Below, piece by piece: positions 8,968-16,906 of a stretch of DNA of 64,000 bases. The position numbers and the translations under genes were made by a program. Numbering within the stretch: the first letter of the stretch is position 1; every line of letters starts with the position of its first letter. This stretch comes from Actinomadura sp. K4S16 (lineage in GTDB: Bacteria; Actinomycetota; Actinomycetes; Streptosporangiales; Streptosporangiaceae), in assembly GCF_008327685.1 (NCBI RefSeq), contig NZ_BDDE01000012.1:744001-808000 (forward strand). The letters are read 5' to 3'. The notes below the pieces were generated by a model, which saw only the letters and a list, made by a program, of their open reading frames with translations, searched no databases and was not told the origin of the DNA.

Positions 8968-9872
8968 CAGGCGATGCCCTCCGTGTCCGGCAGCCGCCGC
9001 CCCCGGGCGAGGCCGGGCAGCCGGTGCCAGCCGACCATGTCGATGACGCTCTCGACGTCGGGCGAGAGGTGGTCGAGGACCAGCGCGGCGTCGGCGGGCA
9101 GCCGGATGGCGTGCCTGGCCAGCAGGTGCAGCGCGCCGAGGTCGATGAACCCGAGGCGGGACATGTCGAGGTGGACGCTGCCGCCGGGCCGCACCTGGGC
9201 GAGCTGCTCGGCGAACACGGCGTGCCGCGCGGCGTCCAGCTCGCCCTCGACGCGCAGGCCCTCGGGCTCGAACGTGCGCACGATCTTCAGGATCCCGTCG
9301 TCGAACTCGGGGTTCACTTCCACGAGGACCTCGTGTGTGTCGCGGAGGGCGGTGAGCTCGGCGGGCCGGCAGGCGTGCCGGTCGACCTGGCAGATCGCCA
9401 TCGCCATGGTGCTCGGCGAGACGGCGTCGCCGACCCGGTGCTCGCAGCCCAGCATCCGGCCGAGGTCGGACCGGCCGGGACCGTTCAGCAGGCAGGTGTA
9501 GTCGGTGGTGACGCGCACCGCGCGGAAGCCCTGGCCGAACGCGGCGCCGACCTCGCGGCCGATGGTGTCGGCCATCCGGGCCGGCTCGAAGGCGCCGCCG
9601 CGGTCGAGGCAGGCCTCCCGCCGCGGGATGACCCGCAGCTGGCCCGACCTGACACGGGCCTCCACGTCGATCGGCTGCCCGGGCCCGAGGCCGGGAAGCA
9701 GTTCGGCCGGGACGTCGGTGACGTACACGACCTTCTCGTCGGTCTCCAAGCCCTCCCGGACGAATGGACCTATGACCCGGTCGCGTTCCTCCCGGCTGCT
9801 GTAGGCCAGCCAGCCGTGGTCTCCGGGGCGGACGGCGCTGACTGAGCGCTCGGCGAACCATGATGTCTCCAT
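8967..9872 (-). CDS. MEDS sensory domain fused to STAS (anti-sigma antagonist) domain
   Basis: 301 residues. The MEDS domain (about 10-185) has the typical PGDHGWLAYSSREERDRVI and FVREGLETDEKVVYVTD segments. The C-terminal STAS domain (about 195-290) contains VRVEGELDAARHAVFAEQL and HLDMSRLGFIDLGALHLLARHA. In STAS partner-switch proteins a serine of the D-x-S-G-x-x motif is phosphorylated by an RsbW-type kinase; here the motif reads DMSRLGFID, keeping the serine. It is sandwiched between two MEDS-ATPase genes, which are its likely kinase partners. Confidence 0.82.
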   Translation of the reverse strand: METSWFAERSVSAVRPGDHGWLAYSSREERDRVIGPFVREGLETDEKVVYVTDVPAELLPGLGPGQPIDVEARVRSGQLRVIPRREACLDRGGAFEPARMADTIGREVGAAFGQGFRAVRVTTDYTCLLNGPGRSDLGRMLGCEHRVGDAVSPSTMAMAICQVDRHACRPAELTALRDTHEVLVEVNPEFDDGILKIVRTFEPEGLRVEGELDAARHAVFAEQLAQVRPGGSVHLDMSRLGFIDLGALHLLARHAIRLPADAALVLDHLSPDVESVIDMVGWHRLPGLARGRRLPDTEGIA

Positions 9873-9951
9873 GGCCTCCCCATCACTGTGAGGCGGATTC
9901 GTTCAGCGTACGCCGGTCCCGTGCCGTTGGAAGCCCAACGCAGGGAGTTCC

Positions 9952-10998
9952 TCACGCTCCGTTCGAGCCGCCGGGCCCCGCGGCCGGACCGCGCCGAGGG
10001 CCCGCCATGGCCGCGTCGACGGGCAGGGCGAGCCTCAGCCGCACGGCGGTGCCGTCCTCGCCTGTCCGGATCTGGACGAGGGAGCACAGCAGCCGCACCG
10101 CCCACAGTCCGAACCGGCCGCCGGGCGTCCCGCCGTCCGGGCGCGGCGGGACGAGCCCGAACCCGGCGTCCTGCTCCCACCGCCCCTCGTCGGTGACCTC
10201 GCAGACGAGCGCGGCCGTGCCGGGCGAGGCGTCGGTCCACAGGCGCACGGCGACGGGCGGCTCCCCGTGCCGGAACGCGTTCGTCACGACCTCGGTCACC
10301 GCGACCAGGAGGCGCTGCCGGTCGCCGCCGGGCAGCGCTGTGCGCCGCGCGCAGTCGGCGACCCAGGCGCGGAGCCAGTACAGGTCGGGACGCTCGATCA
10401 CCAGGGTGTCGGCGCCGTCCGGCGGCGGAGGGAGCGGCTCGCCGTCGCACCGGGCGCAGTACGCCGTGGGGCTCACGAAGCCGGGGTTGGGGAGGGCCCG
10501 CGCGCCGCGCACGGTCTCGGGGTGGGTCCGCCGCCCGGCCGCGACGACGGACGCGGGCAGCGTCGCCGCGTAGGGGCACATGATCGCTGCGCCGGTGCCG
10601 CGGAACGCGTCGTTCAGCACGGCCTCGGTCCGCTGCCACTCGACGACCTCCAGCGGCGGCCGCGTCGCCCAGACCGGCTCGCCGAGCAGGCGCAGCCGCC
10701 GGCCCCGCCGCGCGGTCTCGCGGGCGTCGCCGAGGCAGTCCGCGAGCGTGCGGGACGGGTGCGCGTACCAGGCGGCGGGCTCGGTGAACTCGACCCCGGC
10801 CGCGGCGGGCCCGAGGGCGTCGCGCAGCAGCATCTCGCGGCCGGTCCCGCACACCGCGAGGACGCGGTCGCCCGCGTCGAGGCCGGCGCGCAGGAACGGC
10901 ACGGCGCCGCCGAGGTACTCCTCCACCCCGGAGAAGGGCAGCAGGCGGTGCGTGAAGCCGCCGCCCGCGGGGTCGGCACTCGCGGGGCCGGCGCTCAC
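9952..10998 (-). CDS. Second MEDS-domain/anti-sigma-type ATPase protein
   Basis: 348 residues with the same architecture as the 8047-8967 product: MEDS domain (about 15-185, with HRLLPFSGVEEYLGGAVPFLRAGLDAGDRVL) and a GHKL ATPase domain (about 210-330) with TEVVTNAFRHGEPP, EVTDEGRWEQDAGFG and GGRFGLWAVRLLCSLVQI. A proline/glycine-rich tail follows. It is 79 bp upstream of the MEDS-STAS gene on the same strand. Two divergent MEDS-ATPase paralogues around one MEDS-STAS protein suggest one module with two inputs. Confidence 0.8.
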   Translation of the reverse strand: MSAGPASADPAGGGFTHRLLPFSGVEEYLGGAVPFLRAGLDAGDRVLAVCGTGREMLLRDALGPAAAGVEFTEPAAWYAHPSRTLADCLGDARETARRGRRLRLLGEPVWATRPPLEVVEWQRTEAVLNDAFRGTGAAIMCPYAATLPASVVAAGRRTHPETVRGARALPNPGFVSPTAYCARCDGEPLPPPPDGADTLVIERPDLYWLRAWVADCARRTALPGGDRQRLLVAVTEVVTNAFRHGEPPVAVRLWTDASPGTAALVCEVTDEGRWEQDAGFGLVPPRPDGGTPGGRFGLWAVRLLCSLVQIRTGEDGTAVRLRLALPVDAAMAGPRRGPAAGPGGSNGA

Positions 10999-11207
10999 GG
11001 CGGTCCCGCCAGGTGTGTGATCACGATGTCACCCACTGCGCACGGCGAACGGACCCGACCAGCCTAGAACGCCCGCCTCCGGTATGCCGCGAACTTTCAC
11101 CCGAATAGTCCGGCCGCTTCCGGCCCCCTGGCCGCGGGCCGGAGGAGGGTGCCGCCTCGCGGTGGCGGCGCGGCCCGGCGGGCGTGCGGCCCCGGCGGGC
11201 GTGCGGG

Positions 11208-11822
11208 TCACCGCATCCGGGGGCGGCGGGGCGGGCCGTGGACGGCGGCGCGGAGCCCGGGGGCGAGGTACCGGATTAATTCATCGGGCCCCATGGAGGC
11301 GACGGGTTCCACGGCGAGGACGTAGCGCGCGAAGATCAGCCCGGCGAGCTGGGTGCCGAACGCCGCGGCCCGCGCGGTGGCGTCGGGGCCGCCCAGCCGC
11401 TCGGCGATCCGGTTGATCATCTCACGTTCCAGGATGTCGCGCACCAGCCGGGCCAGCTCCGGGTCCTGGACGGCCGCGCGCACCATCATCAGCAGCGGCG
11501 CGCCGCGCTCCGGGTCGTCCCAGGCGGCGACCATCGCGCGCAGGACGCGTTCCGGCAGCGTGGCGGGGTCGCCGGGCAGCGCGCCCGCCAGCACCTCGGG
11601 CGGGTTGGCGACGAGCCCGAGGACGGCGCCGAACAGCCCCTTCTTCGAGCCGAAGAAGTAGCTGATCAGTGCGGCGTCCACCCCGGCCTCGGCCGCGATG
11701 GAGCGCATCGTGACGGGCCCGTAGCCGTCGGCCAGGAAGCGGCGGCGGGCCACCGCGAGGATCGCCTCCCGGGTGTCGGGGCTGCCGGGACGCCGCCCGC
11801 GCCCGTTCCCGGATTTATTCAT
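11208..11822 (-). CDS. TetR family transcriptional regulator
   Basis: 204 residues; N-terminal HTH (about 15-60) with TREAILAVARRRFLADGYGPVTMRSIA and the recognition-helix region AALISYFFGSKKGLF. The C-terminal ligand domain is alpha-helical, of the type annotated as TetR C-terminal 17-like in actinobacteria. It starts at ATG 11822 (GTG 11825 also possible) only 42 bp from the divergent DHA2 exporter, which it very likely represses. Confidence 0.88.
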   Translation of the reverse strand: MNKSGNGRGRRPGSPDTREAILAVARRRFLADGYGPVTMRSIAAEAGVDAALISYFFGSKKGLFGAVLGLVANPPEVLAGALPGDPATLPERVLRAMVAAWDDPERGAPLLMMVRAAVQDPELARLVRDILEREMINRIAERLGGPDATARAAAFGTQLAGLIFARYVLAVEPVASMGPDELIRYLAPGLRAAVHGPPRRPRMR

Positions 11823-11839
11823 CACAGTTGAAATATAGC
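11815..11839. promoter_or_regulatory. Putative operator/promoter between TetR and the DHA2 exporter
   Basis: TTCA-N7-TGAA (TTCATCACAGTTGAA, 11818-11832) is a short dyad in an AT-rich patch between the two start codons. It is followed directly by TATAGC (11834-11839), a reasonable -10 for the exporter. The dyad overlaps the TetR gene start, so one repressor could control both genes. Confidence 0.45.
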
Positions 11840-11863
11840 CCGGGCGGGGACGACATTCGAGGC

Positions 11864-13411
11864 ATGAACACCACGAAGCAGGGGCCGGGCGCCGTCCACC
11901 GAGCGGTGCTGCCGGCCGTGATGCTGTCCCTCGCCACGGTGGTGTCGGCCGTGGCCTCCCTCAACACCGCGGTGCCGTCCATCGCCCGCGACACCCGCGC
12001 CGGCCTGACCGAGCTGTCGTGGATCATCGACGCCTACGCGCTGGTCTTCGCGGCGCTGCTGCTGCTCGGCGGCGCGGTCGGCGACCGCTACGGGCGGCGC
12101 CGCGCGCTCGCCGCGGGGCTCGTCGTGTTCGGCGCGGGCTCGGCCGCGGCGGCGCTGGCGAGCGACCCGGACCACCTGATCGCGATGCGCGGCGTCCTCG
12201 GCGTCGGTGCGGCGCTGGTGATGCCGGCCACGCTGTCCACCATCACCTCGACGTTCCCGGCCGAGCAGCGCACCCGCGCGGTCGGCGCCTGGGCGGGCGT
12301 CGCCGGGGCCAGCGGCATCTTCGGGCTGCTGGTGTCGGGCACGCTGCTGGAGTTCTGGTCGTGGCGGTCGGTGTTCTGGATGAACGTCGTCCTCGCGGTG
12401 GTCGCGCTGGCGGCCACGCTCGCGGTCGTCCCCGAGTCCGCCGACCCGGAGGCCCCGCGGCTCGACCTGACCGGCGCGCTGATCACCGTGATCGGGCTCG
12501 GCGCCGGCGTCTACTCCATCATCGAGGCGCCGACGCACGGCTGGTCGTCCGCGCGGACGCTGCTCGGCCTCGCCGCCGCCGTGGTCGTCCTCGCCGGGTT
12601 CGTCCTGTGGGAGCTGAAGCGGCCGAACCCGCTGCTCGACCCGCGGCTGTTCCGCATCCGGGCGTTCTCCGCGGGCGCCCTCACGATCACCCTGCAGTTC
12701 TTCGCCTTCTTCGGCTTCGTCTTCATCGTCCTGCAGTACCTGCAGCTGGTGAAGGGCGACAGCGCGCTCGTGGGCGCGCTCAGCCTGCTGCCCATGGCGC
12801 TCACGATGATGCCGTTCGCCCGGGGCGTCGCGCCGAGGCTGGCCGCCAGGGTCGGCCCGCGCCGCGTCATCACGGCGGGGCTGCTGCTCGTCGGCGTCGC
12901 GATGCTGGTCTTCTCGCTGCTGGACGAGGACAGCACCTACTGGCTGCTGCTCGCGGGCCTCATCCCGTTCGGCGCGGGGATGGGCCTCGCGATGACCCCG
13001 TCCACCGCCTCGATCACCGACGCGCTGCCCGCCGAGAAGCAGGGCGTGGGCTCGGCGATGAACGACCTGGCCCGCGAGCTCGGCGGGGCGCTCGGCATCG
13101 CCGTCCTCGGCAGCCTGCTGCAGTCGGCCTACCGCGCGAACCTCGACCTCGGGAACGTGCCGGGCCCGGCCGCCGAGCAGGCGAAGACGTCCCTCGCGAT
13201 GGCGATGCGGCTCGGCCCGGAGGCGGCCGACCGGGCGCGGGCGGCCTTCAGCGACGGCCTCCAGTCGGCGTTCCTCACCGCCTCGGTCGCGCTCGCCGTC
13301 GCCGCCGCCGTCGTCGCGGTCCTGTACCGGGCGCCCCGCCGGGAGGACGCGGAATCCGTTGCCGCGCCCGCCGATCAGGACGCTAAGCTGAACCCGGCCC
13401 CCGGCCGGTAG
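11864..13411 (+). CDS. DHA2-family MFS drug exporter (14 TM)
   Basis: 515-residue inner-membrane H+ antiporter of the EmrB/QacA class. Motif A appears as GGAVGDRYGRRRALAAG after TM2, the DHA2 motif GAALVMPATLSTI in TM4-5, and a second-half motif near GMGLAMTPSTASITDALP. About 14 hydrophobic segments run from residue 15 to 495. ATG 11864 (MNTTKQGPG) fits the family start; a TTG at 11828 is unlikely. Control by the divergent TetR regulator is inferred. Substrates cannot be read from sequence. Confidence 0.92.
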   Translation: MNTTKQGPGAVHRAVLPAVMLSLATVVSAVASLNTAVPSIARDTRAGLTELSWIIDAYALVFAALLLLGGAVGDRYGRRRALAAGLVVFGAGSAAAALASDPDHLIAMRGVLGVGAALVMPATLSTITSTFPAEQRTRAVGAWAGVAGASGIFGLLVSGTLLEFWSWRSVFWMNVVLAVVALAATLAVVPESADPEAPRLDLTGALITVIGLGAGVYSIIEAPTHGWSSARTLLGLAAAVVVLAGFVLWELKRPNPLLDPRLFRIRAFSAGALTITLQFFAFFGFVFIVLQYLQLVKGDSALVGALSLLPMALTMMPFARGVAPRLAARVGPRRVITAGLLLVGVAMLVFSLLDEDSTYWLLLAGLIPFGAGMGLAMTPSTASITDALPAEKQGVGSAMNDLARELGGALGIAVLGSLLQSAYRANLDLGNVPGPAAEQAKTSLAMAMRLGPEAADRARAAFSDGLQSAFLTASVALAVAAAVVAVLYRAPRREDAESVAAPADQDAKLNPAPGR

Positions 13412-13433
13412 CACGGACGCCCGGGCGGCACGG

Positions 13434-13518
13434 GCGGGCGTGGCGAAATCAGGTATACGCGGCAGGTTTAGGTCCTGTTGGTGGCGACACCGTGGGGGTT
13501 CGAATCCCCCCGCCCGCA
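13434..13518 (+). tRNA. tRNA-Leu (anticodon UAG)
   Basis: An 85-nt cloverleaf: acceptor GCGGGCG (13434-13440) pairs with CGCCCGC (13511-13517), discriminator A at 13518, anticodon stem GCAGG/CCTGT around loop TTTAGGT giving anticodon TAG, a long type-II variable arm (TGGTGGCGACACC), and a T-arm GGGGGTTCGAATCCCCC. Length and long variable arm confirm Leu. The 3' end reads ACC, so a full CCA is not encoded. Confidence 0.96.
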
Positions 13519-13521
13519 CCC

Positions 13522-13542
13522 GGCCCGCGCTGAGCGCGGGCC
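13522..13542. terminator. Hairpin after tRNA-Leu
   Basis: GGCCCGCGC-TGA-GCGCGGGCC, a perfect 9-bp stem with a 3-nt loop, lying between the tRNA and the convergent bcp gene. No T-run follows, so it would be an actinomycete-type or bidirectional terminator. Confidence 0.6.
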
Positions 13543-13573
13543 GCGGTGCTTCCCGCGTCCGGACGGGCGCCGG

Positions 13574-14041
13574 CTAGACGCCGAGTTCGCGGCGGAGGCG
13601 CTCCACGTGCCCCGTCGCCTTCACGTTGTAGTACGCCTTCTCGATCTTCCCCTCGGGGTCGATGACGAAGGTGGACCGGATGACGCCGACGACGACCTTG
13701 CCGTACAGCTTCTTCTCCCCGTAGGCGCCGTAGGCCTGCAGGACCTGCGCGTCGGGGTCGGACAGGAGCGGGAACGTGAGCCCCTCCTTCTCCCGGAACT
13801 TGGCGAGCTTGGCCGGCTTGTCGGGGGACACCCCGACGACGGTCACGCCGGCGGCCTCCAGCTCGGGGAGGCTGCTCTCGAAGTCGACCGACTCCTTGGT
13901 GCAACCGGGGGTCATGGCCGCCGGGTAGAAGTAGAGGATCACGCGCCTGCCGCGCAGCGAGGCCAGCGACACCGCGGTCTCGTCGGCGTCGGGAAGCTCG
14001 AACTCTGGGGCGACGTCGCCCGGCTGCAACCGCTCGGACAC
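13574..14041 (-). CDS. bcp: Thioredoxin-dependent peroxiredoxin, Bcp/PrxQ type
   Basis: 155-residue cytoplasmic peroxidase reducing hydrogen and organic peroxides. GTG 14041 gives the family start SERLQPGDVAPEFELPDADE; GGCGGGACAGG precedes it. The peroxidatic Cys is in FYPAAMTPGCTKESVDF. The resolving cysteine found five residues later in E. coli Bcp is absent (Val here), and no other Cys is present, so this looks like a one-Cys variant needing an external thiol. It is convergent with tRNA-Leu. Confidence 0.93.
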   Translation of the reverse strand: MSERLQPGDVAPEFELPDADETAVSLASLRGRRVILYFYPAAMTPGCTKESVDFESSLPELEAAGVTVVGVSPDKPAKLAKFREKEGLTFPLLSDPDAQVLQAYGAYGEKKLYGKVVVGVIRSTFVIDPEGKIEKAYYNVKATGHVERLRRELGV

Positions 14042-14219
14042 CCTGTCCCGCCTTTCGCTCGGATGGTGGCTCCAACGGTACCGGCTGGGGTGCGGCGGGC
14101 ATCCGCCGGGAAGACCTGCAAGACTGTCCGGATCACGCTCGGCCGAGTCCGTGCGGACCACGCTCGGCTCGCCACGGTTCTCGCCCGCGCGAGTACGCCC
14201 GACAGGATAAGGACACGGC

Positions 14220-14531
14220 ATGGCTGACAAGAGCCGCGACCCGGAGGCGCTGGAACGGGAGATAGAGCGCAGCCGCCAGCAACTGGCCCGCGCCGTCGAC
14301 GAGATCGCCGACCGGGTGAACCCCAAGAACGTTGCGCAGCGGGGCGCGGAGCGGCTGAAGGACGAGGCCGACCACGTCGTCAAGGCCATCGGCGCGATGG
14401 TGCGCCCCCCCGACGACGACGAGGAAGGCGAGGGCGGTCAGATCGACAAGCGGCTCGTGCTCGCCGGCGTCGGCGCGGCGGTCATCGTGACCGCCCTGGT
14501 CCTGCGGCGCCGTAGGCGCAGGCGCCGCTGA
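14220..14531 (+). CDS. DUF3618 membrane-anchored protein
   Basis: 103 residues: DUF3618 motif DPEALEREIERSRQQLARAV (7-26), then DEIADRVNPKNVAQRG, an amphipathic middle, an acidic DDDEEGEGG stretch, one membrane helix RLVLAGVGAAVIVTALVL and a closing run of eight arginines. The arg-run makes the C-terminus cytoplasmic by the positive-inside rule. DUF3618 proteins are common in actinobacteria and of unknown function. Its 3' end overlaps the convergent zinc-finger gene by 50 bp. Confidence 0.82.
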   Translation: MADKSRDPEALEREIERSRQQLARAVDEIADRVNPKNVAQRGAERLKDEADHVVKAIGAMVRPPDDDEEGEGGQIDKRLVLAGVGAAVIVTALVLRRRRRRRR

Positions 14532-14820
14532 GCCCCGTTCCGGAGGCGCCGGTCCGCGGTCCGCGGCCGGCGCTTCCGCGTTTCCCGGCGCCGCCGGGAT
14601 GCGGCGGGACGGCGCCCGGGTGCGGCGGTACGGCGCCGCCCCACTGCCGGGCGGAGCGGGCGAGCAGGTCGGCGACGTCGCGGAGCCGGGCGAGCTCGGC
14701 GCGGCACGGCGGGCAGCCGCTCAGGTGCGCCGCCAGCGCGTCCGCCTCGGCGCCGGCCAGCCGTCCGATGGCGTAGACGCCGAGGCCGATCCGGTACACC
14801 CCGCAGTCCGTTCCTCCCAC
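14482..14820 (-). CDS. Zinc-finger (anti-sigma-like) small protein
   Basis: 112 residues with one recognisable segment: Cys6, then LGVYAIGRLAGAEADALAAHLSGCPPCRAEL, the H-x3-C-x2-C zinc motif of zf-HC2 anti-sigma factors (about 32-39). The rest is a Gly/Pro/Arg-rich tail. There is no membrane helix and no neighbouring sigma-factor gene, so a soluble or orphan zinc-binding regulator is the most that can be said. GTG 14820 is needed to include the first Cys. The low-complexity C-terminus overlaps DUF3618, so the true end could be questioned. Confidence 0.55.
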   Translation of the reverse strand: MGGTDCGVYRIGLGVYAIGRLAGAEADALAAHLSGCPPCRAELARLRDVADLLARSARQWGGAVPPHPGAVPPHPGGAGKRGSAGRGPRTGASGTGLSGACAYGAAGPGRSR

Positions 14821-14931
14821 ACCCTGAGTACGGGCGCGGCGCCCCTGTTGTTCAGTGGCACGGCGGTTCAGCGGCGGGACCGTTGAGGGGCAGGGCCGTT
14901 CGGCGGCGGGGCCGTCCGGTGGCCGGGCGGT

Positions 14932-15603
14932 TCAGCCGAGGTCGGGGGCGGTCGCGGTGAACCGGGCCTCGACGGTGGCGCGGACGATCTGCGTCTCGGG
15001 TTCAAGGTCGATCGGCTCGGGCTCCTCGGCGGCGCCCCCGCCCGCGCGTCCGTAGGCGGCGGCGAGCGCGACGGGCCCGCCGGCGTCCGTGTCTCGGCCG
15101 AGCCCCTCGTCCGACAGCTCCACCAGGCCGGTGAGCCGGGCCCCGAGCGCCTCGGCGTAGCCGCGGGCCCGCTCGACGGCCGCGTGCGCCGCCTGCCGGG
15201 CGGCCCGCCGGTAGACCTCGCTGTCCTGCCGCAGCTCCCACTCCGGCCCGGTGACGTAGGTGCGCTCCAGGTCGCCGAGCCGCGTGACCAGTTCGCCCAG
15301 CACCGCGAAGTCGCTGACCGTGATCTTGATCCAGACGGTGCCGCGGTAGGCGCGGATGTCGCCCTCGCGCCTGCGGTACTTCAGCAGCGGCGTGATCGAC
15401 AGGCCGCCGGTCTCCAGCCTCTCCACGGCCTCGCCGTAGGACTTGACCAGGTCGAGGCACTGCTGGTTGCGCTCGGTGAGGCGGTCGAGGGCCGTGCGCC
15501 GGTCGGACTCCTGCGACTCGACGTGCACCGACAGCCGCGCGATCTCCGGCTCGGCCTCCAGCACCGCCTCGCCGCGGACACTGATCATTGGAGCGTCGCT
15601 CAT
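14932..15603 (-). CDS. SIMPL domain protein (DUF541)
   Basis: 223 residues, with the SIMPL/DUF541 opening ISVRGEAVLEAEPEIARLSVHVE, the central YRGTVWIKITVSDFAVLGELVTRL and the late ARGYAEALGARLTGLVELSD segment. No signal peptide is seen, unlike E. coli YggE. TAGGTT (15615 down to 15610) is 6 nt before ATG 15603, so the mRNA is probably leaderless. Function in actinobacteria is unknown. Confidence 0.83.
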   Translation of the reverse strand: MSDAPMISVRGEAVLEAEPEIARLSVHVESQESDRRTALDRLTERNQQCLDLVKSYGEAVERLETGGLSITPLLKYRRREGDIRAYRGTVWIKITVSDFAVLGELVTRLGDLERTYVTGPEWELRQDSEVYRRAARQAAHAAVERARGYAEALGARLTGLVELSDEGLGRDTDAGGPVALAAAYGRAGGGAAEEPEPIDLEPETQIVRATVEARFTATAPDLG

Positions 15604-15632
15604 CCCCCCAACCTAGACGGTCGGGCGGATCG

Positions 15633-16826
15633 TCACAGGAACGTGCGGCCCTCGCCCCGGTAGGTGGGGACGGTGCGGACGTGCCGGCCGTCCTCGATGA
15701 GGTGCAGGGCGTCGAAGCGCTCGCACAGCTCGCCGGCCTTGGTGTGGCGGAACCAGACGCGGTCGCCGACCGACAGCAGGTCCGCCGCGCGGCCGAGCAG
15801 CGGCGTCTGCACCTCGCCCGCCCCCTCGTTGCCGTCGTAGGACAGGCCGGTCGGCAGGTAGGGCTGGGGGAGCCGGACGGTGTCGGCCGGCCCGGACGCG
15901 AGGTAGCCGCCGCCGAGGCACGTCACGACGCCCGGCGCGGGACGGCGCACGACCGGCAGCGCGAAGAGCGCGGCGGGGCGCCCGGAGAAGTTGGAGTACT
16001 GGTCGAACAGGTGCGGCTGGTAGAGGCCGGAGCCTGCCGCGACCTCGGTGACGGCGCGCTCGGCCGCGGTCGTCTCCACGCTGCCGGTGCCGCCGCCGTT
16101 GACGAACTCCAGGTCGGTGAGCTCCCGGACGGCCCGGACGATCGCGGCGCGGCGCCGGGCCAGCTCCGCCCGGGACTGCCGCTGCATGGCGCGGATGACG
16201 CGGCCCCGCGCGGGGCGGCCCGGGGGGACGTCCCCGACGCCCGCGATCTGCGACTCGTAGGCCATCAGCCCGACGAGGTCGAACGAGGGCCGCTTGAGGA
16301 CCAGCTCGGCGAACGCCCGGACGTCGGCGGCGGTGTGCAGCGGGGAGCGCAGCGCTCCGATCCGCACCCGGCCGCCGAGGGTGCGGAAGGAGGCGTCGAT
16401 GTCGATGCAGACCCGCACCCGCCGGTCGCCGGCGGCGGACTCGATCAGGTCGAGGTGCTCGGGGGAGTCGACCATCAGCGTGACGGCGCGGGCGGCGCGG
16501 GAGTCCTCGGCGAGCGCGGCGATCGCGGTGCGGTCGGCGGTGGGGTAGGCGACGAGGATGTCGTCGCTCACGCCCTCGGCGGCAAGCCAGAGCGCCTCGG
16601 GGAGGGTGAACGCCATGATCCCGGCGAACCGGTCCATCGCGAGGACGTCCTCCAGGAGCGCCCGGCAGCGCACCGACTTGCTGGCGACGCGGATCGGCTT
16701 GCCCGCGGCGCGGCGGACGAGGTCGGCGGCGTTGGCGTGGAAGGCCGCGAGGTCGACGACGGCGAACGGCGCCTCAAGCCCGGCGGTCGCGGCGTCGTAG
16801 CGGTCCCGGAGGTTCATGCTCGTCAC
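15633..16826 (-). CDS. PLP-dependent amino-acid deaminase/aldolase (D-threonine aldolase-like)
   Basis: 397 residues with the alanine-racemase N-terminal TIM-barrel fold (type III PLP): APFAVVDLAAFHANAADLVRR, the PLP-lysine region KPIRVASKSVRCRALLEDVL, GLMAYESQIAGVGD, FVNGGGTGSV (phosphate-binding glycines) and a C-terminal D-serine-dehydratase-like domain with GDRVWFRHTKAGELCERFD, carrying the His-x-n-Cys zinc ligands. The exact reaction (aldol cleavage or deamination) cannot be decided. GTG 16826 sits 6 nt after TAGAGT, again leaderless; ATG 16817 is the alternative. Confidence 0.85.
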   Translation of the reverse strand: MTSMNLRDRYDAATAGLEAPFAVVDLAAFHANAADLVRRAAGKPIRVASKSVRCRALLEDVLAMDRFAGIMAFTLPEALWLAAEGVSDDILVAYPTADRTAIAALAEDSRAARAVTLMVDSPEHLDLIESAAGDRRVRVCIDIDASFRTLGGRVRIGALRSPLHTAADVRAFAELVLKRPSFDLVGLMAYESQIAGVGDVPPGRPARGRVIRAMQRQSRAELARRRAAIVRAVRELTDLEFVNGGGTGSVETTAAERAVTEVAAGSGLYQPHLFDQYSNFSGRPAALFALPVVRRPAPGVVTCLGGGYLASGPADTVRLPQPYLPTGLSYDGNEGAGEVQTPLLGRAADLLSVGDRVWFRHTKAGELCERFDALHLIEDGRHVRTVPTYRGEGRTFL

Positions 16827-16906
16827 GCTGCCACTCTACCGGGCAAATGTGAAAAGATCTCACGTACGCCTTCGCGTTCTGCGCCGCGGGCGCACCGGGT
16901 ACCGCC

